A stretch of DNA of 48,462 nucleotides, taken from assembly GCA_026645945.1 (NCBI GenBank), contig JAPKMO010000024.1:1-48462 (forward strand). Reading direction: 5' to 3'. The position numbers and the translations under genes were made by a program. Source of the stretch: Anaerolineae bacterium. Lineage in GTDB: Bacteria; Chloroflexota; Anaerolineae; Aggregatilineales; Phototrophicaceae. The notes under the pieces were generated by a model, which was given only the letters and a program-made list of their open reading frames with translations, made no database searches and was not told the DNA's origin. Shown here in pieces: positions 38,420 through 46,889 of the stretch. Every line of letters starts with the position of its first letter. The first letter of the stretch is position 1.

Positions 38420-38444
38420 AGCGTCCGGTTATGGCAGCAAGCAG

Positions 38445-38485
38445 CCGGGGCATGGTTTTTCGCCATGCCCCGGTTTTGTTTTTAT
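38445..38485 (+). terminator. Intrinsic terminator of fbaB
   Basis: A perfect 11-bp stem (CCGGGGCATGG, 38445-38455; CCATGCCCCGG, 38463-38473) with a 7-nt loop is followed by TTTTGTTTTTAT. This is a textbook rho-independent terminator 26 bp after the aldolase stop. Confidence 0.92.
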
Positions 38486-38519
38486 CTATAGGCCGCCGGT
38501 GGGAAAAGCGCGCCGATTT

Positions 38520-39956
38520 TCAGGGTGATCGCCCCTTGCGTTTAAGCTGCCGCCCGTCGCGCAGGCTCCACGTTCCTACCAGGCCAAACGCGAATACGTA
38601 CAGGCACAGATACGGCGCGACCGCCGGGTTTCGGGTTTGCAGCGCCAGCACCACGCCCCACAGCGCGTACAGCGCCAGCGCCAGTTCGACCCAGGCGTTC
38701 GGGTCGGCGCGCAGGGCGTAGCTGCTTTTTTGCCAGTTGATAGCAAACTTGGGCGTGCGCCGGAACTCGCCGCCGCGCCGCAGCAGGCCGTTGATGACGG
38801 CGCGGCTGTTGTTCCAGGCGATGCCCGTCCCCAGCGCCAGCAGCACCGGGAAAACCAGCAGGCGGCGCTTCCAGTCCGGGTAAAGCTGCTGCTGGCTGAC
38901 CACATACACCAGCGGCGGGGCCAACCCCAGCACCCCCAGCAGACCGAGCGGCACATCGTCCAGCACGCGCAGGCTTAACATGGGCGGCGTCAGCAGCAGC
39001 AGGATGAGCATCAGCGGGTGCGGCAGGTACTGGCACAGGTGCAGAGTCGCCATCAAGCGTTGGATGACCGTAAAACGCGAACGCCACACCGGGACCAGCA
39101 TATAGGTGAGCGTTTGCGTGCTGCCCCTGGCCCAGCGCGCCTGCTGCTGTTTGTAGGCCGCCATCTGCGGCGGCAGTTCCGCCGGCACGACCACATCCGG
39201 CAGATATAAAAAGCGCCAGCCTTTCAACTGCGCGCGATAGCTCAAATCCAGGTCTTCCGTCAGCGTCAGGTCACGCCAGCCGCCCGCCGTGCGGATGCAC
39301 TCCGTCCGCCACACGCCGCCCGACCCGTTAAAACTCATCAGCAGCCCGGCGCGGCTGCGGGCGGTTTGTTCCACCACAAAATGCCCGTCCAACGCCAGCG
39401 TTTGACTCCAGGTGAGCAGGTTGGCGAAGGTATTTAAATGTCCCCAGCGCGTCTGCACCATGCCCAGCTTCGGGTCTGCCGCCAGGAACGGCACGGTACG
39501 CCGCAGAAAATCCGGCGGCGGCATAAAGTCCGCGTCCAGCACCAGCACCAGTTCCGCGTCGGTTAGCGACAGGCCATACGCCAGCGCACCGGCTTTGTAA
39601 CCGGTGCGCTCCTCTCGCCGGATATGGTGGATGTTCAGCCCGGTTTCGCGCAAAAACGCGATACACGCCGCCGCGATCTGGCTGGTGTCGTCGGTCGAGT
39701 CGTCCAAAAGCTGCACCGACAGCCGGCCGCGGGGGTAGTCCAGCGCGGCGACCGCCTCTAACAGCCGTTTAACGACGTGATGCTCGTTGTAAATCGGAAG
39801 CTGCACAACGACGGTCGGCCATTCGCCGACGGCGGGTGTTTGCAGAACTCGACGGCGGCAGCGCCAGAAGATTAATAAAAAAAGTATCGTGCTGGACGCA
39901 TACACGGCCAGCAGCAGCGCGCAAATAAGATATAAAATCATCAGTCCCGTAATCAT
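38520..39956 (-). CDS. GT2 processive beta-glycosyltransferase (cellulose synthase/CslA-like)
   Basis: About 478 residues from the ATG at 39956; a TTG at 39992 is a weaker option. One N-terminal membrane helix (LMILYLICALLLAVYASS) is followed by the GT-A domain with all catalytic motifs: VVVQLPIYNE, LLDDSTDD, VLDADF, TEDLDLSYR and QQARW (Q-x-x-RW). Four or five C-terminal helices form the polymer channel. The closest known pattern is the CslA/glucomannan-synthase-like branch, which polymerises mannose or glucose from nucleotide sugars at the membrane. No cellulose-synthase BcsB/C or PilZ partner is nearby. Confidence 0.9.
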   Translation of the reverse strand: MITGLMILYLICALLLAVYASSTILFLLIFWRCRRRVLQTPAVGEWPTVVVQLPIYNEHHVVKRLLEAVAALDYPRGRLSVQLLDDSTDDTSQIAAACIAFLRETGLNIHHIRREERTGYKAGALAYGLSLTDAELVLVLDADFMPPPDFLRRTVPFLAADPKLGMVQTRWGHLNTFANLLTWSQTLALDGHFVVEQTARSRAGLLMSFNGSGGVWRTECIRTAGGWRDLTLTEDLDLSYRAQLKGWRFLYLPDVVVPAELPPQMAAYKQQQARWARGSTQTLTYMLVPVWRSRFTVIQRLMATLHLCQYLPHPLMLILLLLTPPMLSLRVLDDVPLGLLGVLGLAPPLVYVVSQQQLYPDWKRRLLVFPVLLALGTGIAWNNSRAVINGLLRRGGEFRRTPKFAINWQKSSYALRADPNAWVELALALYALWGVVLALQTRNPAVAPYLCLYVFAFGLVGTWSLRDGRQLKRKGRSP

Positions 39957-40059
39957 CACCGCGAGTCTAGCGAGTGAGTTCAATACTGGCAAGGGGCAGA
40001 ATAAATTATAGCGAACAATTACTTGAATGGCTGTCGATTGTCATTTTTGTGTTTTTCTG

Positions 40060-40087
40060 TCGGGGCGGGTTTGGAAACCCGCCTCGA
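40060..40087. terminator. GGGGCGGGTTT-family hairpin after the aldo/keto reductase gene
   Basis: TCGGGGCGGGTTT pairs with AAACCCGCCTCGA through one G-T wobble, leaving a 2-nt centre. It lies 9 bp past the stop codon of the reductase gene on the minus strand and shares its core with the hairpin at 35882-35915. It probably works as a terminator or mRNA 3' stabiliser. Confidence 0.6.
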
Positions 40088-40095
40088 CCGGGTAA

Positions 40096-41052
40096 TCAGG
40101 GGTTGGCCTGAAGAAAGGCGTTGATACGCGCCAGATCGGCTTCGGTCAGCCGAAAATCCGCCGCGCCGATGAAACCATCCACCTGGTCAGGGCGGCGCGC
40201 GCCGACGATGGCGCCCGTAACTGCCGGGTTGTGCAGCGTCCAGGCGACGGCGGCCTCGGCTGCTGTCCGGCCTTGCGCGGCGGCGATTTCACCCAGCAGA
40301 TCGGCCAGCCTGAGGTTGCGCGACAGGCGCGGCTCCTGAAACTCCTCGTCACCCCGCCGCCAGTCATCCGCCGGGAAAGCGGCGACCCGCTCGCGGCTCA
40401 TTTTGCCGGTCAGCAGCCCCGACTGCATCGGCGAGTAGACGATCACGCCGATGTTCTGTTCCAGGCAGTAGGGCAGAATTTCGTCCTCCACCTGGCGTTT
40501 GATGAGCGAGTAGGGCGGCTGCAGCGACGTGACAGGCGCGATGGCCTGGGCGCGTTTGAGCTGCGGCACGTCGAAGTTCGACACGCCGATATAACGCACC
40601 TTGCCGGCCTTCTGGATGTCCACCAGCGTACTCCAGCCTTCTTCAATGTCCTCGTCCGGGTCCGGCCAGTGAATCTGATACAGGTCAATTACCTCGACCT
40701 GAAGGCGGCGCAGGCTGTCCTCGATTTCCCGCAGGATGGACTCGCGTTTGAGGCTGCCATGAACCATACCCTTATCGTCCCACAGCAGCTCGCATTTGGT
40801 GAAGATGTAGGGTTTTTCCGCCAGCCCTTTGACCGCCCGCGCCACCACTTCTTCCGAGTGGCCCAGCCCGTAAACGGCGGCGGTGTCAATCCAGTTGATG
40901 CCCAGGTCGAGCGCCCGGTGAATGGTTTTGACAGACTCCGCGTCGTCCTGCGGCCCCCAGGCGTATTCCCATCCACCGCCGCCCAGGGCCCACGCCCCAA
41001 AGCCGATGGGCGTAATCATCAGGTCGCTGTTCCCCAGTCGTCGTTTTTCCAT
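40096..41052 (-). CDS. Aldo/keto reductase
   Basis: 318 residues forming one TIM barrel. The catalytic tetrad is visible as D56 and Y61 (DTAAVYG), K86 (FTKCELLW) and H128 (LYQIHWPD). NADPH binding is supported by the C-terminal GARRPDQVDGFIGA motif. Such enzymes reduce aldehydes or sugars; the YajO/Tas-type subgroup and plant auxin-induced proteins are similar. The substrate is unknown. SD GGAGGG is well placed. The GT2 gene lies downstream on the same strand beyond a hairpin, so the two are probably separate units. Confidence 0.95.
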   Translation of the reverse strand: MEKRRLGNSDLMITPIGFGAWALGGGGWEYAWGPQDDAESVKTIHRALDLGINWIDTAAVYGLGHSEEVVARAVKGLAEKPYIFTKCELLWDDKGMVHGSLKRESILREIEDSLRRLQVEVIDLYQIHWPDPDEDIEEGWSTLVDIQKAGKVRYIGVSNFDVPQLKRAQAIAPVTSLQPPYSLIKRQVEDEILPYCLEQNIGVIVYSPMQSGLLTGKMSRERVAAFPADDWRRGDEEFQEPRLSRNLRLADLLGEIAAAQGRTAAEAAVAWTLHNPAVTGAIVGARRPDQVDGFIGAADFRLTEADLARINAFLQANP

Positions 41053-41215
41053 GTGTTTCCCTCCGTGAAATTTTGCTCATAAAGTTAACGCACCGAATAT
41101 GACTCCGAAAGGTGTGTTGCAGACCAATCCGCCGGCGAACAGGCGTTTTGTCATGGATTGTTGGTATTTGCGTGAACATCTTGACATCTTCAGCCGGAAC
41201 GGGAGTTTTTACGCC

Positions 41216-41221
41216 TAGAAT
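41216..41221 (+). promoter_or_regulatory. Probable -10 box, leaderless start of the ABC-2-like gene
   Basis: TAGAAT lies exactly 6 bp before the ATG at 41228, the same spacing as at priA. A GAGG in between could serve as an SD only at a very short 3-bp distance. Confidence 0.45.
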
Positions 41222-41227
41222 GAGGAT

Positions 41228-41971
41228 ATGATCGAACGATTAATTCCCCCTGGCTGGCTGCCCATCTGGATGCGCCGCGCGCACCCGCTGGTGCAGTTTC
41301 ATCTGGGCCGACCGTCGAAGGATGGGCTGCGCTACGCGGTATTCGGCAGCGCAGTCGGCCTGTTCTTGTTTTTTGGCAGCCTCAGTCTGCCGCTTTTATT
41401 CCTGTTTTTGTGGCTGGCGATTCTGGTGCAGCAGGCGGCCCTGGCCGCCGGGCGCATCCACGAGGCGCGCGACCATCAGACCTGGGAACTGCTGCTGGCG
41501 ACCCCCATGCCCCGGCATGACCTGCTGCTGGCGACCTGGGCCGGCAACTACTGGCGGCTTAACGGCAGTTGGGTGATGCACATCTACCGGCTGCTTCAAG
41601 CCCTGGCCGTGATCGGCGTGATGGTGTACAGCCTGTGGCTGGCGGAATTTCCGGCCCAGCAGGCGGCGGTGCTGCTGCTGGCCGGGCTGGCGGCCATCCT
41701 GCTGCAGCCGATGAGCGAATCGTACTTCAGCGGCATGATGGGGCTGGCCTGCGCGAGCTGGTCTCGGCAGCCGGTCAGCGCGCTGGGGGCTGCCGTGCTG
41801 GGGGCGCTGCTTTACTGGTGCGCCTGCGTCGGTTTAATTATCCTGCTGCTGTTCGCCAATACCGGCGGCATCGGGCTGGGGCAGGCGGTGGCGGCGCTGC
41901 TGCTGCCCCTGTTGACCTCGCTCATCCTGGGGTACGCGGCCTTCCGGCTGGCGCTGCGCGCGCTGGCCTGA
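41228..41971 (+). CDS. ABC-2-type permease-like membrane protein
   Basis: 247 residues with about six hydrophobic segments. The first cytoplasmic loop reads GRIHEARDHQTWELLLATPM, which matches the E-x-TWELLLxTP motif where ABC-2 permeases contact their ATPase. No ATPase gene is adjacent, so it may be an orphan subunit or a diverged paralogue. Hydrophobic residues Leu and Ala dominate the rest. Function beyond membrane transport or assembly is not evident. The downstream 220 bp hold a separate micro-ORF unit. Confidence 0.7.
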   Translation: MIERLIPPGWLPIWMRRAHPLVQFHLGRPSKDGLRYAVFGSAVGLFLFFGSLSLPLLFLFLWLAILVQQAALAAGRIHEARDHQTWELLLATPMPRHDLLLATWAGNYWRLNGSWVMHIYRLLQALAVIGVMVYSLWLAEFPAQQAAVLLLAGLAAILLQPMSESYFSGMMGLACASWSRQPVSALGAAVLGALLYWCACVGLIILLLFANTGGIGLGQAVAALLLPLLTSLILGYAAFRLALRALA

Positions 41972-42005
41972 TATTCCCCCTTAACGCCCGCGCGTTTCTA
42001 AAACC

Positions 42006-42033
42006 TGTCCGTTTTTTGTCCGCGTCTTGTCCG
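42006..42033 (+). promoter_or_regulatory. Three TGTCCG direct repeats with 11-bp period
   Basis: TGTCCG occurs at 42006, 42017 and 42028, each exactly 11 bp apart, placing them on one face of the helix. A fourth copy is at 42075. Heptamer repeats with 11-bp steps upstream of a -10 box are the known binding pattern of SARP/OmpR-type activators. An AT-rich AAGATTTCAT begins 8 bp after the third copy. It sits upstream of a micro-ORF in a gap between convergent genes. Confidence 0.6.
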
Positions 42034-42105
42034 AAAAACGAAGATTTCATCCCCGCTTCCTGAGATGCTGGATATGTCCGTTGAGAGCATAACAGGAGAT
42101 AAACA

Positions 42106-42159
42106 ATGGTCTTCGAACTGCCGCCCGGATACCCGCCCGACCCGCCGCCGCAGCGGTAA
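42106..42159 (+). CDS. Candidate 17-residue proline-rich micro-protein
   Basis: The ATG at 42106 has an SD (CAGGAGAT, 42092-42099) at good spacing and is followed by 16 codons and TAA, reading MVFELPPGYPPDPPPQR. Seven of the seventeen residues are Pro, including a PPP run that would slow ribosomes without EF-P. It lies between a repeat-type operator (42006-42033) and a terminator hairpin (42182-42207), so a complete transcription unit surrounds it. It could be a functional micropeptide, a stalling leader or part of a small RNA. No homologue is known to me. Confidence 0.45.
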   Translation: MVFELPPGYPPDPPPQR

Positions 42160-42181
42160 ACGCGGGGCAAATCGCTGCAAG

Positions 42182-42207
42182 CCAGACCCGCCCTAAAGCG
42201 GGTCTGG
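42182..42207. terminator. Bidirectional hairpin after the micro-ORF and TPR gene
   Basis: CCAGACCCGC (42182-42191) and GCGGGTCTGG (42198-42207) form a perfect 10-bp stem with a 6-nt loop that contains part of the TPR gene's stop codon. It serves both converging units; T tracts are weak on both sides. Confidence 0.65.
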
Positions 42208-43398
42208 AGCGTTATTGACCAATTCGTCTCGCGTTTCGGCGATCAGCTTATGCAGCCGCTCGCGTTTGAGGATATAAGACGGCAGCCCCGCGCAGATTTT
42301 TTCCGCTTCGTCCAGCCACTGTAGGCCGGCTTCGCGGTTCCCGGCCCGCCCTTCCAGATAAGCCAGCGCCTGATAAGCATTAGCTAACTCGTACTGGTTG
42401 TTAAGCAGTTTCCAGCATTCAAGGCTAATTTTGAGGTTTTCGCGCGCGGACTCCAACTGCCCCAGGCCGGTTTCCGCCAGCGCCAGCGCATGGTGCGACA
42501 TGGCGATGTCATACGGGCTTTGCTGGTTTTTGAATACCCGGTATGCCATCTGAAGCCAGTTTTTGGCGGCGGCCCACTCCTGGCGCTGGAGGTTGACTGC
42601 TCCCTGCTCGTAGGCACTCAGGCCGTACTGCCGGGTATAACCGGTTTCGGCAAACGCCTCGCGGGAACGTTTCAAAAAACGCTCCGCCAGATCAAAGCGG
42701 CGCAGCTTGCGGTAAACGACCGCCAGCAGGAAAGCCGTTTGCGCCAGATACAGCCGCTCGTTTAAAAGCAGCCAGTATCCGTAGGCCGTCTGACCATACC
42801 CCAGCGCCGCCGTCCAGTCTTCGATAAAGCCGTAAGCCGTTGCCAGTGTCTGGTGCGCCATGCCGACCAGCAGGTTGTCCTGTGCCTGCCGCATCAGATA
42901 AACAACCTGATCGAGCAGTTCGGGGTCGTATTCGCCGTTTAAATGGTAGGTTTGCAGCCGCACCAGGCCGATGTACGCCGCCAGGCGCATTTCCACCAGG
43001 CGGCGCTCTTTGGCGCGCTGGGCGGCGATCTCAAAGGATGTTCTGGCGCTGCCGGGTTTGCCGAATACAGCGTAGCTGGCGCCCAACTGGGTGAAAATCT
43101 GAATCTGTATTTCGTTGTCGCGCAGGTCTTGAGCGACGGTGAGCGCGTCGTACAGCAGGCTGCCCCACTGCCGAGCGTGAGCACGCACCAGCGCATAAAA
43201 CGGAAACACGGTTATCAGCAGAGCCACCGCATCCTGGAAGCAGGGGGGGAGCTGTAACTCCGTGTTGATGTCCCGGAGCAGTTCGGATTCGCGGCGAAGC
43301 AGCCAGCTGGCATCCTGGGGATGATTACGAAGATAATGCAGCCATTCGCGCGTTTTATAAGGATAACCAGGATCGCCGGTTGGTGAATCTGAGGGCAT
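42193..43398 (-). CDS. TPR-repeat protein
   Basis: About 401 residues from the ATG at 43398. A TATAAT box (43436-43441) overlaps the earlier in-frame ATGs at 43452 and 43437, and an SD GAAGG precedes 43398, so the shorter form is favoured. From about residue 75 onward it consists of tetratricopeptide helices (AYAVFGKPGSARTSFEIAAQ, AVVYRKLRRFDLAERFLKRS, ALAETGLGQLESARENLKIS), perhaps eight to nine repeats. There is no DNA-binding or enzymatic domain. TPR stretches of this style also form the tails of SARP/LuxR-type regulators, so a regulatory partner is possible. It is convergent with the micro-ORF unit. Confidence 0.82.
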   Translation of the reverse strand: MPSDSPTGDPGYPYKTREWLHYLRNHPQDASWLLRRESELLRDINTELQLPPCFQDAVALLITVFPFYALVRAHARQWGSLLYDALTVAQDLRDNEIQIQIFTQLGASYAVFGKPGSARTSFEIAAQRAKERRLVEMRLAAYIGLVRLQTYHLNGEYDPELLDQVVYLMRQAQDNLLVGMAHQTLATAYGFIEDWTAALGYGQTAYGYWLLLNERLYLAQTAFLLAVVYRKLRRFDLAERFLKRSREAFAETGYTRQYGLSAYEQGAVNLQRQEWAAAKNWLQMAYRVFKNQQSPYDIAMSHHALALAETGLGQLESARENLKISLECWKLLNNQYELANAYQALAYLEGRAGNREAGLQWLDEAEKICAGLPSYILKRERLHKLIAETRDELVNNAPDPL

Positions 43399-43515
43399 AA
43401 CCAGCCTTCGCGCTTTTGTTTTAACGGGATATTTCATTATAGCGCGAAACATGGCTGCGTAAGCCGGCTTTTCACAAAAAATTGAGGGGGGCGCTGCCGC
43501 CTCCCTCAGACCGGG

Positions 43516-44655
43516 TTAACCGGCCGGCTCGAACCGGAAGATGCTGCCTGCGTGGCCGACCAGATACAGATCGCCGGCTTCATCTTCTCCAAACGAGCTG
43601 ATGAATTCGTTGGTATTCAGCCAGCGCACCGTCTGCCAGATGCCGGCCCCGTCGCGCCGGCTGGCGTAAACCATGCCGGAGCAGTAGTCGCCGAACAGGT
43701 AAATACCCTGCAAATCCGGCAGCCGCTCGCCCCGGTAAACGTAACCGCCGGTGACGGAGCAGCCTTCGGGATGTGGGTACTCGAAAAAGGGCGCGGTCAG
43801 CCCGGCGGGGGCGGCAGCGCGGGAATAAACGCGCGTGCCTTCCAGGAAGTTCCAGCCGTAATTTTCGCCGCCGCTGCTGCCTGCCGGCTGGAAGTTCACT
43901 TCCTCGATGGCGTTCTGTCCCACGTCAGCAATATACAGGTCGCCGGTGGCGCGGTCGAAGCTGAAGCGCCAGGGGTTACGCAGCCCCAGCGCCCAGATTT
44001 CCGGCGCGAAACCCGCCGCGTTCACGAACGGGTTATCCGCCGGGATGGCGTAAGGCTCGGCGTTCACATCAATCCGCAGCATTTTACCCAGCAGCGCGGC
44101 AGGGTTCTGGCCGCTGCCCTGGGGATCGCCTGCCGAGCCGCCGTCGCCCATGCCGATGTACAGGTAGCCATCCGGCCCGAAGGCGATGTGGCCGCCGTTG
44201 TGGTTGCGGTACGGCTGGGCGATTTGCAGGATGGTTTCGGCGCTGGCCGGGTCGGCGCGGTTGGGATCATCCGCCGAAACGCGGTAGCGGGCGACGATGG
44301 TATCGTCGTCCCGGTCGGTGTAGTTGATGAAAAACAGGCCGTTGGTTTCGTAATCCGGGTGGAAGGCCAGCCCCAGCAGGCCCTGTTCGTTGCCGCGTGT
44401 GCTGATGCGGTCGGCAACATCCAGGAACGGCTGCGGCAGCAGCACGCCGTCGGCGTAAATCCAGATCCGCCCGTACTGCTCGACGATAAACAGCCGCCCG
44501 GAGGCATCTCCGGCGTGTGTGACCAGCACCGGGCGGCTGAAACCGCCGACCACTTCGACCAGCCGCACGCCGGCGGGGTCGAGTATTCCTGTTTCCTGGG
44601 CGCGAACGGTGAACGCGCTCGCAGCCATCAGCACCAGCGCCAGTAACTTTCTCAT
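43516..44655 (-). CDS. Secreted PQQ-dependent aldose/sorbosone dehydrogenase
   Basis: 379 residues. A signal peptide ([20 protein letters not shown]) is followed by a six-bladed propeller of the soluble glucose dehydrogenase/HHIP family. The catalytic-base region [13 protein letters not shown], the calcium/PQQ-associated [23 protein letters not shown] and [11 protein letters not shown] are all conserved. It would oxidise sugars in the periplasm or outside the cell with PQQ as cofactor, passing electrons to a cytochrome; a diheme cytochrome c gene lies 3 kb away. SD GAGGAA precedes the ATG. Confidence 0.93.
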   Translation of the reverse strand: MRKLLALVLMAASAFTVRAQETGILDPAGVRLVEVVGGFSRPVLVTHAGDASGRLFIVEQYGRIWIYADGVLLPQPFLDVADRISTRGNEQGLLGLAFHPDYETNGLFFINYTDRDDDTIVARYRVSADDPNRADPASAETILQIAQPYRNHNGGHIAFGPDGYLYIGMGDGGSAGDPQGSGQNPAALLGKMLRIDVNAEPYAIPADNPFVNAAGFAPEIWALGLRNPWRFSFDRATGDLYIADVGQNAIEEVNFQPAGSSGGENYGWNFLEGTRVYSRAAAPAGLTAPFFEYPHPEGCSVTGGYVYRGERLPDLQGIYLFGDYCSGMVYASRRDGAGIWQTVRWLNTNEFISSFGEDEAGDLYLVGHAGSIFRFEPAG

Positions 44656-44834
44656 AGGTTATTCCTCGTTTGATAGTTGTTGGGGAAAAACAGTGGGGAT
44701 TTCTAGTTCCTCTGAACATGCCGCTACAGTTTCATACCGCCTTCAGTGTACAGGAAATTCCGGCGAAAGGACACGAATATTATGCAAACGCTAAAGAAGA
44801 GGCAGGCGCGGGCGCGCGGCGAATCGAAACATGC

Positions 44835-45380
44835 CTATGCCGGGAAGATGTCCTTCACGGGGAGTTCAAAGCCGGGCAGCACAGCGCCGCCGTCCAGGAT
44901 GCCATCCATGCCTACAGTACGCACAGGCTGGCCGGGCGCATATACGTCGCCTCGCCGGAGATCGGGGTACATTTCCCAGTACAGAATGCCGGCTTCAATA
45001 TAAATCTCGCGCTTCGTTCGGATGTTAACGGCCTTGTCGGTGGGGGAGATGATTTCGACAACCCATAGAGGCGGCTCAGGGTCAGGATACTCGTCGCTCA
45101 TGGGGGTCGTCTTAAAGGCAAAATCGGGCGCGACCACCTGTCCCTGAATGGCATATGCGCCATCGCCCCCGCTGATGTGGCAGGGCAGATTATGCGCTTT
45201 GCAGAACGATTTAACTTCAAAAGCGAGATTGTACGAAAGTTCAGAGTTGCTGGTTCGTCCCGGCATCTTTTCGACGATCTCGCCATTGATGAGTTCGAAC
45301 AAGCGATCACTGTTTTCAGGACGCGCGACAAATGCCTGAAAATCCTCGATTGTCCACACCCGCTGCTGCGCAAGAGCCAT
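44835..45380 (-). CDS. Uma2 family (DUF820) restriction-endonuclease-fold protein
   Basis: 181 residues, one domain. It has the family pattern FELINGEIVEKMPG, then VAPDFAF, PLWVVEIISPTD and KREIYIEAGILYWEMYPDLR, giving a PD-(D/E)xK active site with Asp, Glu and Lys in place. Uma2 proteins are abundant in Cyanobacteria and Chloroflexota, and their role is unknown; they may be mobile or host-defence nucleases. SD GGAGTG precedes the ATG. No mobile-element genes adjoin it, but the next 500 bp are repeat-rich. Confidence 0.92.
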   Translation of the reverse strand: MALAQQRVWTIEDFQAFVARPENSDRLFELINGEIVEKMPGRTSNSELSYNLAFEVKSFCKAHNLPCHISGGDGAYAIQGQVVAPDFAFKTTPMSDEYPDPEPPLWVVEIISPTDKAVNIRTKREIYIEAGILYWEMYPDLRRGDVYAPGQPVRTVGMDGILDGGAVLPGFELPVKDIFPA

Positions 45381-45493
45381 CTGTTCACTCCGTTAAAACC
45401 ATAAAGCGATTATACCACAATCGCCCCCTGGGGTGGCTCCGGTCAGGCGCGTTTGGCAATCGCATATAAACTGTACAAGTGTTCTAAATCTGC

Positions 45494-45712
45494 TTTTTGA
45501 CCCCCTCCGCCCCTTCGGGACACCTCCCCGTATACAGGGAGGGCCGGGGAGGGGTCTGAAAGAGCCATGAGCCGGTTAAGATTGGATATGCAATCGCCCT
45601 GGGCGCGTTTGTTTTGCGGAGCTTACGCATCAAACTGTAATTTTGCGTCACGTTAACCCCTATTCCCCGGCCCCCTCTCCGAATTCGGCGACCCGAATGG
45701 GGACGTATGTCC
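45494..45712. repeat. Two copies of the CCCCTCCC palindromic element
   Basis: The first copy spans 45494-45556, from TTTTTGACCCCCTCC to GGGGAGGGGTC with an inner CTCCCC/GGGGAG arm. The second begins about 45658 with CCCCTATTCCCCGGCCCCCTC and includes 45687-45712, which repeats 26 bases exactly, inverted, from 23282-23307. Together with the copy inside priA these define an interspersed family. The remaining sequence of this 536-bp gap, apart from a propeller-gene remnant, shows nothing recognisable. Confidence 0.7.
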
Positions 45713-45756
45713 GCCCGACAACATCAAACGGCAGGCTTACAGCGCCTACCGGCTTT

Positions 45757-45879
45757 TTAAGCACGACCCTTACGACCAACCGGGACGGTAACGAAGAAGT
45801 GTATGTGATGAACAAGGACGGCACACAGCTCAGAAACCTGAGCAGCTATCCTGAAATGGAGTCTGACACCGACTGGTAG
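45757..45879 (+). pseudogene. Remnant of a TolB/PD40-type propeller gene
   Basis: The frame ending at 45879 reads LTTNRDGNEEVYVMNKDGTQ and LRNLSSYPEMESDTDW, an almost canonical PD40 propeller blade of TolB-like proteins. The residues before it derive from the palindromic repeat, not from a propeller. It lacks a signal peptide and other blades, so it is a 3' fragment of a lost gene, apparently truncated where the repeat entered. Confidence 0.6.
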
Positions 45880-45916
45880 CCTGAACCCGGCGCGAAAAAC
45901 CCGCCGCGCCGCACGC

Positions 45917-46732
45917 CTAATGGGCGGTCTGCGGCGGGTGCAGCAGGCGGGTTTCTGCCAGAAAGCGCGCGTAAATGTGGCCTACAATCGCGCCATGATT
46001 GAGAAACACATGCGCCACCGACGGGATGGTTTCCAGCCTTGCCTGCGGCAGATAATCGAGCATTCGCCGCGCCAGTTCCAGCGGGTGCAGCGGGTCGTTC
46101 GGCCAGCCGATGATACAAACCGGCATGGTAAGCTGGGCGATTTCCGACAGGTCATCGAAGATCAGCCAGTCCTTGACCGTCTCCAGTGCCGTCACCAGGC
46201 TGCGTTCCTGGTGCGCCCCCTGCATGGCGTGTATCGCTTCGATCACTTCGTCCGGCGCGTTCCAGTTCTGGCGCATCCGCTCCTCGGACATCTTCATATA
46301 CTGCTGGAGGCCGTACTGTTCAATTTCCATCGCCATCTGGTGCAGCATGGGGATTTCCGGGTTGGACGAGTCACCAAAGGCCGGCCCGGTCAGCAGCAGG
46401 GCGCTGGCGCGCTGCGGATATTTGAGCGTGAACAGCAGCGTGGTGGCCGCACCCATGGACTCGCCCTGCACAATCGCCCGGTCGAGATGGTAAGCGTCCA
46501 TGACGGCGCGCATGTCTTCGGCCATGCGGTCGGGGTTATACAGGCTGGGGTTGGTCACGGGCGAGGAGTCGTTGTGGCCGCGCTGGTCGTAAACGATGAT
46601 GCGGTAGCGGTCGGCCAGGGGTTGAAGCTGCCGCCGCGTGATATGCCGGTTGCCGGACAGCCCGTGCGCGGCGACGATAGGCGGCCCATCGCCAAAACTT
46701 TCCGCCACCAGTTCCAGGCCATCGGAATACAA
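45917..46732 (-). CDS. Alpha/beta hydrolase
   Basis: 271 residues with an alpha/beta-hydrolase core. The oxyanion-region AAHGLSGNRH, the DQRGHNDSS turn, the nucleophile elbow GESMG (Ser) and a late Asp/His pair (IIGWPNDPLHP, SVAHVFLNHG) are all present. Substrates may be esters, lactones or enol-lactones as for PcaD/RsbQ-like proteins. The start is unclear: translation from a TTG at 46732 has no good SD, and homologues usually begin at about the same place. A set of 17-bp repeats lies immediately upstream and may have disturbed the original 5' end. Confidence 0.88.
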   Translation of the reverse strand: MYSDGLELVAESFGDGPPIVAAHGLSGNRHITRRQLQPLADRYRIIVYDQRGHNDSSPVTNPSLYNPDRMAEDMRAVMDAYHLDRAIVQGESMGAATTLLFTLKYPQRASALLLTGPAFGDSSNPEIPMLHQMAMEIEQYGLQQYMKMSEERMRQNWNAPDEVIEAIHAMQGAHQERSLVTALETVKDWLIFDDLSEIAQLTMPVCIIGWPNDPLHPLELARRMLDYLPQARLETIPSVAHVFLNHGAIVGHIYARFLAETRLLHPPQTAH

Positions 46733-46753
46733 ACCGATTGATCTGATAGCAGA

Positions 46754-46831
46754 ACAGTGGGCTGGAGCGGGGACAGTGGGCTTAGGCGGACAGTGGGCTT
46801 AAGTTGACAGTGGGCTTCAGCCCACTGTCTC
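46754..46831. repeat. ACAGTGGGCT tandem repeats ending in a palindrome
   Basis: ACAGTGGGCT begins at 46754, 46773, 46790 and 46807, giving steps of 19, 17 and 17 bp. The last copy forms a perfect hairpin with AGCCCACTGT (loop TC). A variant occurs after dnaA at 21139-21187. It fills the gap between the alpha/beta hydrolase and the broken dipeptidase gene. Confidence 0.75.
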
Positions 46832-46889
46832 AGGCAGTCTCATCGTGTTGATGTACCAGGTTTATCGCCTATTTATGATGGAGCAGGTT

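Noticed and set aside
45400..45760. CRISPR or IS remnant in the repeat-rich gap
   Set aside because: The repeats are palindromic and unequally spaced, with no spacer pattern and no transposase-like frame.
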